Below, in pieces: positions 1-8,875 of a stretch of 64,000 bases of DNA (its first letter is position 1; every line of letters starts with the position of its first letter). This DNA comes from Alteromonas naphthalenivorans (GTDB taxonomy: Bacteria > Pseudomonadota > Gammaproteobacteria > Enterobacterales > Alteromonadaceae), in contig NC_015554.1 in NCBI RefSeq assembly GCF_000213655.1, positions 4,278,001-4,342,000 on the forward strand, read 5' to 3'. Below the pieces are notes generated by a model. The model had not been told where the DNA came from and made no database searches. It saw only the letters and a list, made by a program, of their open reading frames with translations. The translations under genes were made by a program, and so were the position numbers.

Positions 1-395
1 GGTAGTAAAGGTTCCAATCTTACGAAGGTGATATGTTCAAAGCTTTTATCAAGGTACTTACTGTTTAACTGGTGATCTTTAGTAAGGGTTTCCCATCTTA
101 TTTCATCGCCAATGGAAGGGGCTCCCGATAAGCTAGCCCGGTTTAATGATGAGGTTGCAAGCGTTTGTTCGACACCATTTTTATCTTCTATGGTCAAATA
201 AAATGTACCAGGCTCTACTTCGATTTTTATTAGCCTTCCTGCGTTCCCGTTGTTATTACTCACAACCGGCTGAACGTTTGTACTTTGTAAAGCAACGCTT
301 GCCCTTTTGGTTTCACTATGAGAAGGCTCGCTATCAATAAAACAATAAGCTAAAGCCAATAGAGCGAGTGTCGAGAGAAGAAAGGGAGTACGCAA
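1..395 (-). CDS. Exported protein of unknown function, N-terminal part (runs off the left edge)
   Basis: An open frame of about 131 codons runs on the minus strand from a TTG at 395 to the window edge with no stop. The first 20 residues (MRTPFLLSTLALLALAYCF) form a hydrophobic signal or anchor segment, followed by a polar region. An in-frame TAA at 408-410 bounds the start, leaving TTG (395) or the rarer ATT (401); there is no clear ribosome binding site. The rest is soluble and contains a beta-rich stretch around EVEPGTFYLTIEDKNG. I do not recognise a family. The signal-like N-terminus and continuous frame make it more credible than the opposite-strand frame at 146-340. Confidence 0.5.
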   Translation of the reverse strand, partial: MRTPFLLSTLALLALAYCFIDSEPSHSETKRASVALQSTNVQPVVSNNNGNAGRLIKIEVEPGTFYLTIEDKNGVEQTLATSSLNRASLSGAPSIGDEIRWETLTKDHQLNSKYLDKSFEHITFVRLEPLL

Positions 396-470
396 AAAAA
401 TCCGTGTTTAAATAATGTTAACTTAATATACTAACGGCTTTCATCTGTAAAGAAAAGTAAAGAAACTCTA

Positions 471-509
471 TAAAATTAAAGGTGCCGACGGGTTATATAC
501 GTCAGCACC
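471..509 (-). terminator. Rho-independent terminator of the FG-GAP protein gene
   Basis: On the minus strand GGTGC-T-GACG pairs with CGTC-G-GCACC around a short AT-rich loop (481-509), followed by a T-rich run (471-480). It lies 20 bases past the stop of the 979-codon gene. Confidence 0.7.
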
Positions 510-529
510 ATTCTTATTGCCAATCATTG

Positions 530-3469
530 CTAGAAATCAAAATTTACTGATTTTGTCGTGCTCTCGCCGTTGGCTTCTCCGTATAAGAAAATAACTTGAG
601 AATCACTGAGAATGATGTGATGAAAGCCAGGTTTGCTATCCCATTCTGAACCAAGTTCTAGTAGACCTACGAATTCACCGGTAGAACTTCGGATATTCAT
701 TTGCCAATTCCCATTAGTCTTCTTACGGCCAAATAGTGCGATTTCAGTAGAACCAGATTCATCACCATCAATGTTACCCAAGAACTCAAAAGAGACTTCA
801 TCCCAGTTGTTCGCCCAACCAGTCGAAGTTATTGTGCTGTTTCGGTCTCTTCCATCTTTTACTATCATCTGGTACCGGTTGGCACTTTCCCTGAACCCAA
901 CCAAAGCAAACTCTTGTGCATCGTCGCCGGTTAAGTCGCGCACGCGGAACAAGTTGAAGTTAGTCAAATCAGGCCATGAATAAATACCTAGGGATCCAGA
1001 TTGACTCACCCCGCTTTTTGTAAAAAATTGCACACGGCCGTCATCTAAACGCTTGCCCAACAATCCGTAATCATTATTGCCATCATCATTAATATCGCCT
1101 GCGTACAGCCACGATATATCTGAATAATTAGCTGGAAAGTTATACGAACCCAGCTTTTGCCCGTTACTACCAGATGATATTCTCACTTGAATCTTCCCAT
1201 TAGATTTTTGACCTATCATGGAAATATCACGCACACCATCACCATTGAAATCACTATGCCAACCAAAGTTAGTATTGGAATAAATCGCAGGGTATGCATG
1301 AAGTGCTAACTTGTCTCCGGTAATGGCATCTTTTACATATAACTGTGGGCGACCGCCATCTTTAAACTTGCCTTGAATAGCTACATCTAAAATTCCGTCG
1401 CCATTAGCGTCAGGTAATAGTATAAAACTAATATCAGACCAATTCCCTGGCCAGTTGTGAACTACCACTCGTTCACCCGAAACCGGATCTAATACATATA
1501 ACTGGGGCTTTTTGAGGTTTTCGTTTTCACCTACAAAGTCTACGAAGCCGAATAGGCCAAGCTCAGCGACGCCGTCACCATTCATATCGTCTAATTGAAC
1601 TATTTCTGCATTGGTATATTCTTGATTCCAAGACAGGGTCTGAAGCACTTCATTATCTTTGCCAGAGTAAATTACTAATTCATACCCATCATTAAATTGG
1701 GTAGCCATATACCAATCCCAATAGTAGTCTCCATTGATATCACCAAAGAACTCTGCTGCCAAAACTTTACTATCTGCACTGACTAACGGATCCAAAGGGT
1801 CAATATCACGCCCGTCAGACACACCGTCGCCATCAGTATCCATTAATGAGGGATCTGTACCCAAGCTAAACTCCTGTAGATTGCTCAAACCATCAAAATC
1901 TTCATCATTTGATGCATCAGAACCATCCAGATGATTCAAGCTATAAGAGTTTTCGAATACATCAGACATGCCATCGTTATCATCATCGTCATCTTGGCTA
2001 TCATTTATGCCATCACTATCGTTATCTCCTTGAAAGCCTGATGCTGTGTATTCAGTTTCGTATTTACTTAAATCTTGAAGCTTGACGATATTTATTCTAG
2101 GCCGAATTAAAAAACCACTTTCGTCAATTTCCCCATCTAAATTATTGTCAATTTCAGCATAGCTATATTCCAATACTCGCGTAAAGCCTTCCTCGTTTGT
2201 TGAAATAGGATCCCAGTACCTAGTGCGTGCAACAAAGTAACTATCAGGATCTTCAAATGAATGAACAACTTTACCATCATCAGTTAAATACCAAGTCCAA
2301 CGAGAATCACCAATATTAATAGTATCTGCATCCTCGTCGCAGAATATGCCGCGCTCAAGCGCCCCCTCAGTGCTAAATCGATAGGCAAATGTGTAATTGC
2401 ACTTGAGGAGACCCGTTTCATCATAGCTAGACACACTTCGTCCGTTAATAAAATTGCCCTGGACAAACGGAAACTGAGTTGTGATATGTTTACTGAAATT
2501 TGCAGTGTTTTCCTGTAGTTCAACCAGCATTTCTACGTACATATAGATGAGTTCATTGCCACTATAAACTTCAACTATTGTTTCCCAATCATCACTTGTA
2601 TGAGCAAAGGGAAAATACACGTATCGATACTCCCCCTGAAATAAAATTATCTCTTCGTTTGTTTGGCTAATGGAAAATGGAAGGTTTTGTACTTTGGTGA
2701 TACCGACACCATTAGTAATATCTCCACTTAAATCTGTAATTGCGGTAAGTAACTCATTCTCATCATAGTAAAAGGCAATATTATCAAGCAACGGTAGCGT
2801 CCATTGACTATCAGTGAATGTTCCCATTTCAGTGACTTTTGAACTAGATATCGGAATAATGTTTGTATTGTTGCCAAAAGTCTCATGTTCAATGGTGGGT
2901 AAAGAATCTCCTTCCCAACCTCCTGCAATATCATCGACTATAAATTGTGGGATAACTAAACTTTGTAAATGAACGATCGAAACATCTGCAGAGTAGGAGC
3001 TATCGTTATCAACCAAATTAGATATTGAAATAGTGCTGGTCACGTTTGTCACTTCAAAGGTGTAATACTGTGGTATAAGACCTTGCGTATGAGCGCTTAT
3101 GAGTTGGTCTATAACTGAATCACCCCATTTATCGCGATACTCAGTATCGTAAACATCGACATATTCATACGATGTACTTGCAAACCCATTTACTGGAATC
3201 GATACGCTATTACTTGTTGCTTCTATATTGACAGTAACGACGGGGAGCAGTGAATAAAGATCACCATTAGAAATGGTTACCTCACCACTTGTCGATGTGT
3301 CTAGTATATAATTTGGATAGCTTCCAAAGTGCTCTACCCTTTCTTCCGAATTCAATAGCAGTTTGTCACTTTCTTCAAACAGTTGCTGTAAGGTTACCCC
3401 CAAACTCACTGGTGATAACACTACACTAATGCCCATTAATAAGGACTTGAACAACGTTATATTTTTCAT
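530..3469 (-). CDS. Secreted calcium-binding repeat protein with FG-GAP/VCBS-like propeller
   Basis: A 979-residue exported protein. Residues 1-24 are a Sec signal peptide. Residues about 25-475 are a beta-rich region I cannot assign. Residues about 480-565 are thrombospondin type 3-like acidic repeats (DNDSDGINDSQ, DTDGDGVSDGRD), which bind calcium in known families. Residues about 570-960 hold seven spaced units with a D-x-N-G-D-G-x-x-(D/E) core (DMNGDGVAELGLFGF, DANGDGILDVAIQG), as in FG-GAP/VCBS repeats that fold as beta-propellers. It has no lipobox, LPXTG or obvious anchor, so release to the medium or cell-surface attachment are both possible. It is monocistronic, with a terminator behind it and a 355-base gap ahead. 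Adhesion or glycan binding is an inference only. Confidence 0.8.
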   Translation of the reverse strand: MKNITLFKSLLMGISVVLSPVSLGVTLQQLFEESDKLLLNSEERVEHFGSYPNYILDTSTSGEVTISNGDLYSLLPVVTVNIEATSNSVSIPVNGFASTSYEYVDVYDTEYRDKWGDSVIDQLISAHTQGLIPQYYTFEVTNVTSTISISNLVDNDSSYSADVSIVHLQSLVIPQFIVDDIAGGWEGDSLPTIEHETFGNNTNIIPISSSKVTEMGTFTDSQWTLPLLDNIAFYYDENELLTAITDLSGDITNGVGITKVQNLPFSISQTNEEIILFQGEYRYVYFPFAHTSDDWETIVEVYSGNELIYMYVEMLVELQENTANFSKHITTQFPFVQGNFINGRSVSSYDETGLLKCNYTFAYRFSTEGALERGIFCDEDADTINIGDSRWTWYLTDDGKVVHSFEDPDSYFVARTRYWDPISTNEEGFTRVLEYSYAEIDNNLDGEIDESGFLIRPRINIVKLQDLSKYETEYTASGFQGDNDSDGINDSQDDDDDNDGMSDVFENSYSLNHLDGSDASNDEDFDGLSNLQEFSLGTDPSLMDTDGDGVSDGRDIDPLDPLVSADSKVLAAEFFGDINGDYYWDWYMATQFNDGYELVIYSGKDNEVLQTLSWNQEYTNAEIVQLDDMNGDGVAELGLFGFVDFVGENENLKKPQLYVLDPVSGERVVVHNWPGNWSDISFILLPDANGDGILDVAIQGKFKDGGRPQLYVKDAITGDKLALHAYPAIYSNTNFGWHSDFNGDGVRDISMIGQKSNGKIQVRISSGSNGQKLGSYNFPANYSDISWLYAGDINDDGNNDYGLLGKRLDDGRVQFFTKSGVSQSGSLGIYSWPDLTNFNLFRVRDLTGDDAQEFALVGFRESANRYQMIVKDGRDRNSTITSTGWANNWDEVSFEFLGNIDGDESGSTEIALFGRKKTNGNWQMNIRSSTGEFVGLLELGSEWDSKPGFHHIILSDSQVIFLYGEANGESTTKSVNFDF

Positions 3470-3824
3470 TTTACGCTCGATTAATTTAATGAAGTCAGAA
3501 CTAGCCCAAAAACTGAAAGTTTACGGGATTCGTAGTTACTTGCTTTGTATTAAATCAATACGCTTTCTTACTTTCTGCTAATCAAGAAAGGCATTAAGGA
3601 CAAATGTGAAATGATAAGTGACTAGGTGTTAACACTCCCTGTATTTTTCATCTCATCATCCTAAACAAGATATCTACAAAGTAGTTTATAGAATAAAAAA
3701 CAATCGATATCAAATTAAAATCAAGATGAAGTTCAGATTTTCTAAGGTAAGTAACAGATAAGGGGGAAGAGGAGTAGAAGCTAGCTCCTGATGCAACTAG
3801 CTTACAAAAAATATATTGAAATAT
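3470..3824. other. 355-base AT-rich intergenic region
   Basis: It holds the upstream region of the 979-codon gene and the end of the polysaccharide operon. An inverted repeat AAGCTAG (3778-3784) / CTAGCTT (3797-3803) lies 22 bases past the last polysaccharide gene, but it has no T-run on the minus strand, so it is a poor intrinsic terminator. I see no gene here; the plus-strand frame across it mostly overlaps the 979-codon gene. Confidence 0.5.
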
Positions 3825-4979
3825 TTAGTCATTCATGATGGTAAATATATGGCGAAATGATTTACGAACCACTTCTTTTTGTTGCTCTATTAATTTTGAA
3901 TAATCGTAATGGTTATTAAGTCGCGAAATACCTTCTTCAGAGATATCTGAAAAATCTACACATCCTTTTAAATAATCTGGAGCCCAGGCCACGGTATAGG
4001 CGTTGAGTTTATTTATACGCTTATTGACTGCCACAAATGGGTTACAATACGTCATGGAGACAATAGCGCCATGCAAACTAGTACCAATAAACAACTTTGC
4101 GTGGGCTATCGCACTGGTTATATCATCTATGCATTCATGACTTAAAATAGAAATGGGAAAGTCTGCATTTTCCTTAAGCCATTTGGCGACCTCTATGTCA
4201 TCATGTCCGGGGCAGTTACCAATGCTAAGAGCGGCTATCTGTAACCCAGTTTTTATATGGATAGATTTTAACTCTTTTAAAATGGTAGGCCACTGACCTT
4301 TAGATTTTTCAACAGCAAATTGCACGCACACATAGTCCTCTTCAAGTTGTCTATATAGCGTATTTTTGGGCACTATATCGCTGTAAGTAATAACTGAATC
4401 AGGAATTAATTGTGCATCCAGATGAAGCTGGTTTTTTAATACGCGTTGTGTAAGGTGTTCGCGAACAGATAGATACTTTGCGCCAGCTAAAGCTGACTTA
4501 GTCATTATTTTCTGACGCCTAACTTTTGGAAGCCCTCCTCCAACCGCATGATAAATAATCTTGTTATTTTCTATTAAACCTGGGTTGGTTAGCGTAAATG
4601 GTATTGGTTCACGGTTTAAGCCAAATCGCTTCATTATGCGACGCTCGAGTGTTGGCCCCTTAAATCTATCGTAAAGGTTTTGCCATCGTCGTTTGGTAAA
4701 GCCTAGTAGGCGGAGCCAGTTTGCATTTAATACCTCACCACCTGCAATCAATATTGTACTATTTACTGGCCGTTTTTTAGGATCTAAAAAAATATCGTAA
4801 CCTATTGTTTCTAGAGCCCCAATAGACCTCAAATCACTAGGAATTGTCGCTACATTCACAAAGTTACAATGACCTTGTTTTTCAAGATGGTATTTGGCTA
4901 CTATCGGAAATAATAAGTCGCCGTAGTTGTATCTGTCACTGGCACTTAGACAATATACTTTGACGTTTTCTTTATTCAA
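3825..4979 (-). CDS. Polysaccharide pyruvyl transferase family protein
   Basis: A 384-residue cytoplasmic enzyme of the polysaccharide pyruvyl transferase family (PF04230, WcaK/CsaB-like), which typically moves pyruvate from phosphoenolpyruvate onto a sugar as a ketal. Visible family landmarks are the N-terminal NYGDLLFPI, AGGEVLNA near residue 80, the glycine-rich HAVGGGLP near 147, SVREHL, LIPDSVITY, and the late GTSLHGAI near 300 that is characteristic of the fold. It is the last gene of the operon, 19 bases after the glycosyltransferase. The expected outcome is a negatively charged pyruvate on the exported glycan. Some family members are not proven pyruvyl transferases, so the acceptor and donor are inferred. 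Confidence 0.8.
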   Translation of the reverse strand: MNKENVKVYCLSASDRYNYGDLLFPIVAKYHLEKQGHCNFVNVATIPSDLRSIGALETIGYDIFLDPKKRPVNSTILIAGGEVLNANWLRLLGFTKRRWQNLYDRFKGPTLERRIMKRFGLNREPIPFTLTNPGLIENNKIIYHAVGGGLPKVRRQKIMTKSALAGAKYLSVREHLTQRVLKNQLHLDAQLIPDSVITYSDIVPKNTLYRQLEEDYVCVQFAVEKSKGQWPTILKELKSIHIKTGLQIAALSIGNCPGHDDIEVAKWLKENADFPISILSHECIDDITSAIAHAKLFIGTSLHGAIVSMTYCNPFVAVNKRINKLNAYTVAWAPDYLKGCVDFSDISEEGISRLNNHYDYSKLIEQQKEVVRKSFRHIFTIMND

Positions 4980-4998
4980 TTTTTTGCCCTGTTATAAA

Positions 4999-5904
4999 TT
5001 ATATGAAAAACTGGCTTATCTGCTTTGCAGCCAAAAGAGTAGAATTTTTTTGGACGATATCGAGTTGCCTTTCACGCTGTTTACGTCTCGCGTTTTCATC
5101 ATTGATATAGAAAAGCACCAATTCCTCGAGTTCATTTACACTATTATAAGTAATACCTTTGTAGTGCTGAACAGCATCTTTGTTATTGTCACTTAGCACA
5201 AAAGCGCCACTAGCTATTAAGTCAACGTACTTGTGACTTACAGTTCCAATGTCATTCATGGGTTGATGATGATCAACTAATGAAATTTTCGATGCAGAAG
5301 ATAACAAAGGAATATTTTCATAAGGTATTTCATTCGCTGTAACGTACTTAACCGCATTTTTATTACCTTTATATTCATGCCAATGTGGCCCAAATATTTG
5401 AAAGGATAAATTATGCTTTTCAACAATAGGGATGATGTCTTCTACTATTGGTCTTATCCGTGGAGAGCCGATGAAAGAGATATCGCATTCATATGTTTTT
5501 AATACTTCATCGGTAGATGAAAGTGATGAAAACGGTCGTATAATGTCGATTCTATTTTTATTATCTAAAAATACGTTTTTCCTGAATAATTTAGAGTGCT
5601 TCTTTTTATCATTAAGCACAGCATCTTTAACAAACTCACTTGGCAAAAACACCTTTCTAAATTCGTTGTAGCTTTTAATTTTCTCAAAATGACAATAAGC
5701 CAATGCTAAGTTATTGGCACTCGGGTCAAACTTCCCAACATCCGGATAAACATGCCGTCTTGGGGCTCCCAAGAAATAAATTCTATTCTTTGAATTTTTT
5801 CGGTAATTAATACCTAGCGATGCCATCGCTTCAATAAGGTTAACGTACAATCTATAGTCATACCAAAGCGCACTTTTATGTGGCGACCCTATACTAAAAT
5901 CCAT
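4999..5904 (-). CDS. Glycosyltransferase, CgeB-like / group 1-like
   Basis: A 301-residue soluble protein with the layout of CgeB-like glycosyltransferases. The N-terminal half mentions no clear DXD motif; SFIGSPRIRPIVEDI near residue 145 and FGPHW near 168 fit the linker into the nucleotide-sugar domain. The stretch NDIGTVSHKYVDLIASGAFVL (about 215-235) matches the C-terminal signature of the Glyco_trans_1_2 family, where an E/D-x-(M/I)-A-x-G motif contacts the nucleotide sugar. It sits between a sulfotransferase and the pyruvyl transferase with gaps of about 20 bases. It probably adds one residue of the surface glycan; donor and linkage are unknown. Confidence 0.65.
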   Translation of the reverse strand: MDFSIGSPHKSALWYDYRLYVNLIEAMASLGINYRKNSKNRIYFLGAPRRHVYPDVGKFDPSANNLALAYCHFEKIKSYNEFRKVFLPSEFVKDAVLNDKKKHSKLFRKNVFLDNKNRIDIIRPFSSLSSTDEVLKTYECDISFIGSPRIRPIVEDIIPIVEKHNLSFQIFGPHWHEYKGNKNAVKYVTANEIPYENIPLLSSASKISLVDHHQPMNDIGTVSHKYVDLIASGAFVLSDNNKDAVQHYKGITYNSVNELEELVLFYINDENARRKQRERQLDIVQKNSTLLAAKQISQFFI

Positions 5905-5926
5905 TATTTACACATCCAATGTCTTA

Positions 5927-6601
5927 CTATTCGTAATAGTCTTTAACAACGTCATACTCCTTTTCTAAATAATGCATAAAGTCTTTTTGGTGAATGACAA
6001 TTTCACTTCGTCTTTCATTTACACGTGGACTACTGAGCTTTATGTTCATCATATGTCCCAACCGTGATAGGTCACCTTCAAAATTCTCAATTTTGCCGAC
6101 AAAATCGAACTCATGCAGTCGAACACTTTTAAAGTAATTTTGATAAGGCCTGTTCAAATGAGCAAATTCTTTATTGGATAAGAAGTATTCCAAAACTTCT
6201 GGATCAGGGTCTACTAATCTTCCCCCAAACTTTCTATTCAGTATCTCATACTCGTTTTTGTAGTTTTGAGCATCAATTAAATGTTTTAGTAAGGACCATG
6301 CTCTTTGAACAGGGTCCCTCAACCAGACTGCTCTTTTTATTGAAGGCGCTATTGCTAACTGCTCGGGAGATGGCTTGAAATGGCCATGAATAATAAAGGG
6401 CAACTTTCGAGGTAATGTTATCTTTCCCCGTTCTAAACTTACCACCTCAAATGGCCTGTAAACCTTTCGAACTTCCTTGCGACCTACGGCATCATCAAAA
6501 GCTATTCGCAACGACGTACCGGCTGTTTTGGGTATGTGATGAGATAACCATAAAGTGTCTGAAAAATTTATTTTCTGTCGAGAAAAAAAACTATTTAACA
6601 T
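5927..6601 (-). CDS. Sulfotransferase family protein
   Basis: A 224-residue protein with the PAPS-binding P-loop of sulfotransferases, HIPKTAGTS, at residues 22-30 (5'-phosphosulfate binding) and the second motif WLRDPVQRAWSLL near 91-103 (3'-phosphate binding, R and S). These identify a carbohydrate-type sulfotransferase of the Sulfotransfer_2 kind, transferring sulfate from PAPS to a glycan hydroxyl. It is followed 22 bases later by the glycosyltransferase and starts 3 bases after the preceding gene, so it is co-translated. At 224 residues it is shorter than many relatives but both binding motifs are intact. The sugar acceptor cannot be predicted. Confidence 0.8.
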   Translation of the reverse strand: MLNSFFSRQKINFSDTLWLSHHIPKTAGTSLRIAFDDAVGRKEVRKVYRPFEVVSLERGKITLPRKLPFIIHGHFKPSPEQLAIAPSIKRAVWLRDPVQRAWSLLKHLIDAQNYKNEYEILNRKFGGRLVDPDPEVLEYFLSNKEFAHLNRPYQNYFKSVRLHEFDFVGKIENFEGDLSRLGHMMNIKLSSPRVNERRSEIVIHQKDFMHYLEKEYDVVKDYYE

Positions 6602-6604
6602 CGT

Positions 6605-7813
6605 TCAAATATTTCCGCTATTTTTATCGAAAATTAGCTTATATAGATTTTTGATTTGAGGCCCGGTTGGGTGAAGTTCGGCCGCCTTAGAAATTAGCTT
6701 TTTCGCTGTACCTTTATCTATATCTATAAACATCCTAGCCAGTTCAGATAGGAGGACTGGCGTTGATACGCTGTTAAGAAATTCACTCGTCGCGTATTTC
6801 TTATTCAAAGCAGAAACTACTTCTTTATCACAGTTTCGAAATGCTCTAGTGGCTTCCTTAGAAGCGTTGATTGGAATATTGGATATAGATTTGATTGTCT
6901 GGTGATAACGACTTTTCACAAACTGTTGAGCTATTAACAATTCAGAGGCCAATCCACATTTATCAATAAAACGTTGCAGACTTAATTGATAAGCTTCATA
7001 TTTTTCTACATCTACAGTGAAGTCTTCATACTCAGCGTTGTCGACGTTGTAACCAAACCGATTAGTCTTAATAGTTAAACGAGTTTTAGACGGCCTCCCA
7101 CGGCTTAGAAGGGAAACGTACTCTAATGGTGACCGGAACATTCTATGAACAATCATCGTATCTCTTTGTTGAGATAGCCTCGGATCAAGTTGCTCATGAT
7201 GGCCCTTCGCTGGTATAAATTTGCTTCCATCTGACAGCAACTTTTTACCTTTTTTGAAACGCGGTAAATGTAAACTCATTGAATCAATAGGCGCATTAGT
7301 AGCAACAATCGATTTTATTAGTTTATGTCTAAAGCCATTTATTGATGCCGGTAATACACTAAAAGGTTTATCTTGGCCTTTCTCATTAAACCACTGGAAA
7401 GATATCGAATCAGGGTAATCCAATTGCAACAGTTTATTCTTTATGCCAGTAACCATATCCTTAGGCATATAGAATTCGTCAACGTCGATAAACATAATAT
7501 AATCAAAACCGTCTTCTTTCGCCTTATGCAATGCCAATGAATAGACAATTTGTTGAATGTGGCTTTTTGCTGCCTCTGGACATAAATCAACCCAATCAGC
7601 CGTAGTAAATTTTACTTCATCATGTTCCTGTGAAATTTTAGATAGAAGGGGAATACTGTTATCTGATGATCTATTTACATATACTTCGATTTCGTCGAAC
7701 CCGAAATATAGGTGGTGATGTATCCATTCAGGCAAGTAAGCTGCTTCATCTTTAGCTACCGCGACTAGTTTGACTTTCTTTTCTTGCTTCACCGTTTTTT
7801 TAAAGAAGTTCAT
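6605..7813 (-). CDS. Glycosyltransferase, GT2/GT92-like
   Basis: A cytoplasmic glycosyltransferase of 402 residues from the preferred start. The N-terminus KLVAVAKDEAAYLPEWIHHH and the YIMFIDVDEFY motif near residue 109 (metal-binding D-x-D) are typical of Glyco_tranf_2_4/GT92-like enzymes. The frame could open at 7849, but the ATG at 7813 has a good ribosome binding site (AGAGGTGG, 7 bases upstream), so I use it. The C-terminal 150 residues carry no motif I know. Its stop is 3 bases before the small sulfotransferase gene, and 75 bases separate it from the larger sulfotransferase gene upstream. Confidence 0.75.
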   Translation of the reverse strand: MNFFKKTVKQEKKVKLVAVAKDEAAYLPEWIHHHLYFGFDEIEVYVNRSSDNSIPLLSKISQEHDEVKFTTADWVDLCPEAAKSHIQQIVYSLALHKAKEDGFDYIMFIDVDEFYMPKDMVTGIKNKLLQLDYPDSISFQWFNEKGQDKPFSVLPASINGFRHKLIKSIVATNAPIDSMSLHLPRFKKGKKLLSDGSKFIPAKGHHEQLDPRLSQQRDTMIVHRMFRSPLEYVSLLSRGRPSKTRLTIKTNRFGYNVDNAEYEDFTVDVEKYEAYQLSLQRFIDKCGLASELLIAQQFVKSRYHQTIKSISNIPINASKEATRAFRNCDKEVVSALNKKYATSEFLNSVSTPVLLSELARMFIDIDKGTAKKLISKAAELHPTGPQIKNLYKLIFDKNSGNI

Positions 7814-7888
7814 AATGCAACCACCTCTAACTTGTCTGAAAATAAGCAAAGGGAAATCGAACCAACCTGCTTTTTAAAAGGTCCACTA

Positions 7889-8872
7889 TTATGATAGATA
7901 CTCACACAATTCCTCTGCAAGTTGCTTAATTTTCATTTGAGCATCGCTCCGAAGTAACCATTTCTGACTAGATAGCGTAAAAGAATTAATAAGCTTGTTT
8001 TCTTGATAGTTAGCAATACAACCGACAAATTTATCGCTCATTACCTTCTCGCTACGCTGATCGATAAAATACTTATCGGCATTAACTTCGATAATGTCGT
8101 TTTTAATCAGCTCAAATAAGTTATTTATAATATCTGGATCAAGCTTTGCTCTGTGTTCATTAAATGCGATTCGTACTTGGCTACCTGAAATTTCTTTATT
8201 TACTGCGAAAAAAGTATTTAAAGCTCGAAGCAATTCTGATTCATAATATTTGAGAGATTTATTGCTCGCGTTTTCATCCTGCAGAGGAATTTTAAACTCT
8301 TTGGTATCACTGACTTGTATTATGCTGAAAAATAGCTCTAGTAAGTTGTCAGCTTCTGCAGCAGCGTCGTAATCTATTATCTTAACTTTGTTTTTTCCAA
8401 AGACACGTGCAAAGGATTGCAGCTTTATATCTGGGGAAAGCATGGCACTAGTTGCTGGGCGCGCCAAGTGTGGGAAGTGATACTCAAAAAAGGTATCCTG
8501 GCCCCCGTGCTTAACGTATTCTTGCCAAATAGAAAACATTTTCTTATTGCCACGACGCCATGAGTAAATTATTTCAATATCGAAATTGGATAGACGCTGT
8601 TTTAAATATCTAAAATTTTTTTCATTTAGCGAAATAAAATCTTCACTCGAAAGCAATACATTTTTTTCAGTATGCTCTAAGAATAAAACATCTTCGTCAG
8701 TTATTGCTTCATCTTGAATTTTGTTTCTAAAATCGTGGTGGCCAAATATTGTGACAAAGTTTTTAGGATAAAAAACGCCCTGTTGAAGCAACAAACCTTG
8801 ATTGTCCAACATGGTCTTCTGAATTAATGTAGTACCCGTTTTATGGGGGCCAACATGCAAATATAACTTCAT
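7889..8872 (-). CDS. Sulfotransferase-like P-loop protein
   Basis: A 327-residue protein opening with LHVGPHKTGTT (residues 5-15), the sulfotransferase version of the P-loop that binds PAPS. A possible second motif, SWRRGNKKMFSIWQEYV near residues 104-120, has an R and an S in the positions expected for 3'-phosphate contact. The remainder is helical and not diagnostic. It starts 3 bases after the RgpF-HAD gene, so the two are translationally linked. This is the second sulfotransferase of the operon, which suggests two different sulfation sites or two different acceptors. Function is inferred from the motif and context. Confidence 0.7.
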   Translation of the reverse strand: MKLYLHVGPHKTGTTLIQKTMLDNQGLLLQQGVFYPKNFVTIFGHHDFRNKIQDEAITDEDVLFLEHTEKNVLLSSEDFISLNEKNFRYLKQRLSNFDIEIIYSWRRGNKKMFSIWQEYVKHGGQDTFFEYHFPHLARPATSAMLSPDIKLQSFARVFGKNKVKIIDYDAAAEADNLLELFFSIIQVSDTKEFKIPLQDENASNKSLKYYESELLRALNTFFAVNKEISGSQVRIAFNEHRAKLDPDIINNLFELIKNDIIEVNADKYFIDQRSEKVMSDKFVGCIANYQENKLINSFTLSSQKWLLRSDAQMKIKQLAEELCEYLS

Positions 8873-8875
8873 ACT

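Noticed and set aside
146..340. 64-codon plus-strand frame near the left edge
   Set aside because: The minus-strand frame in the same place has a signal peptide and stays open to the edge, so it is the better candidate.
3778..3803. Terminator for the polysaccharide operon
   Set aside because: The seven-base inverted repeat has no T-run on the minus strand.
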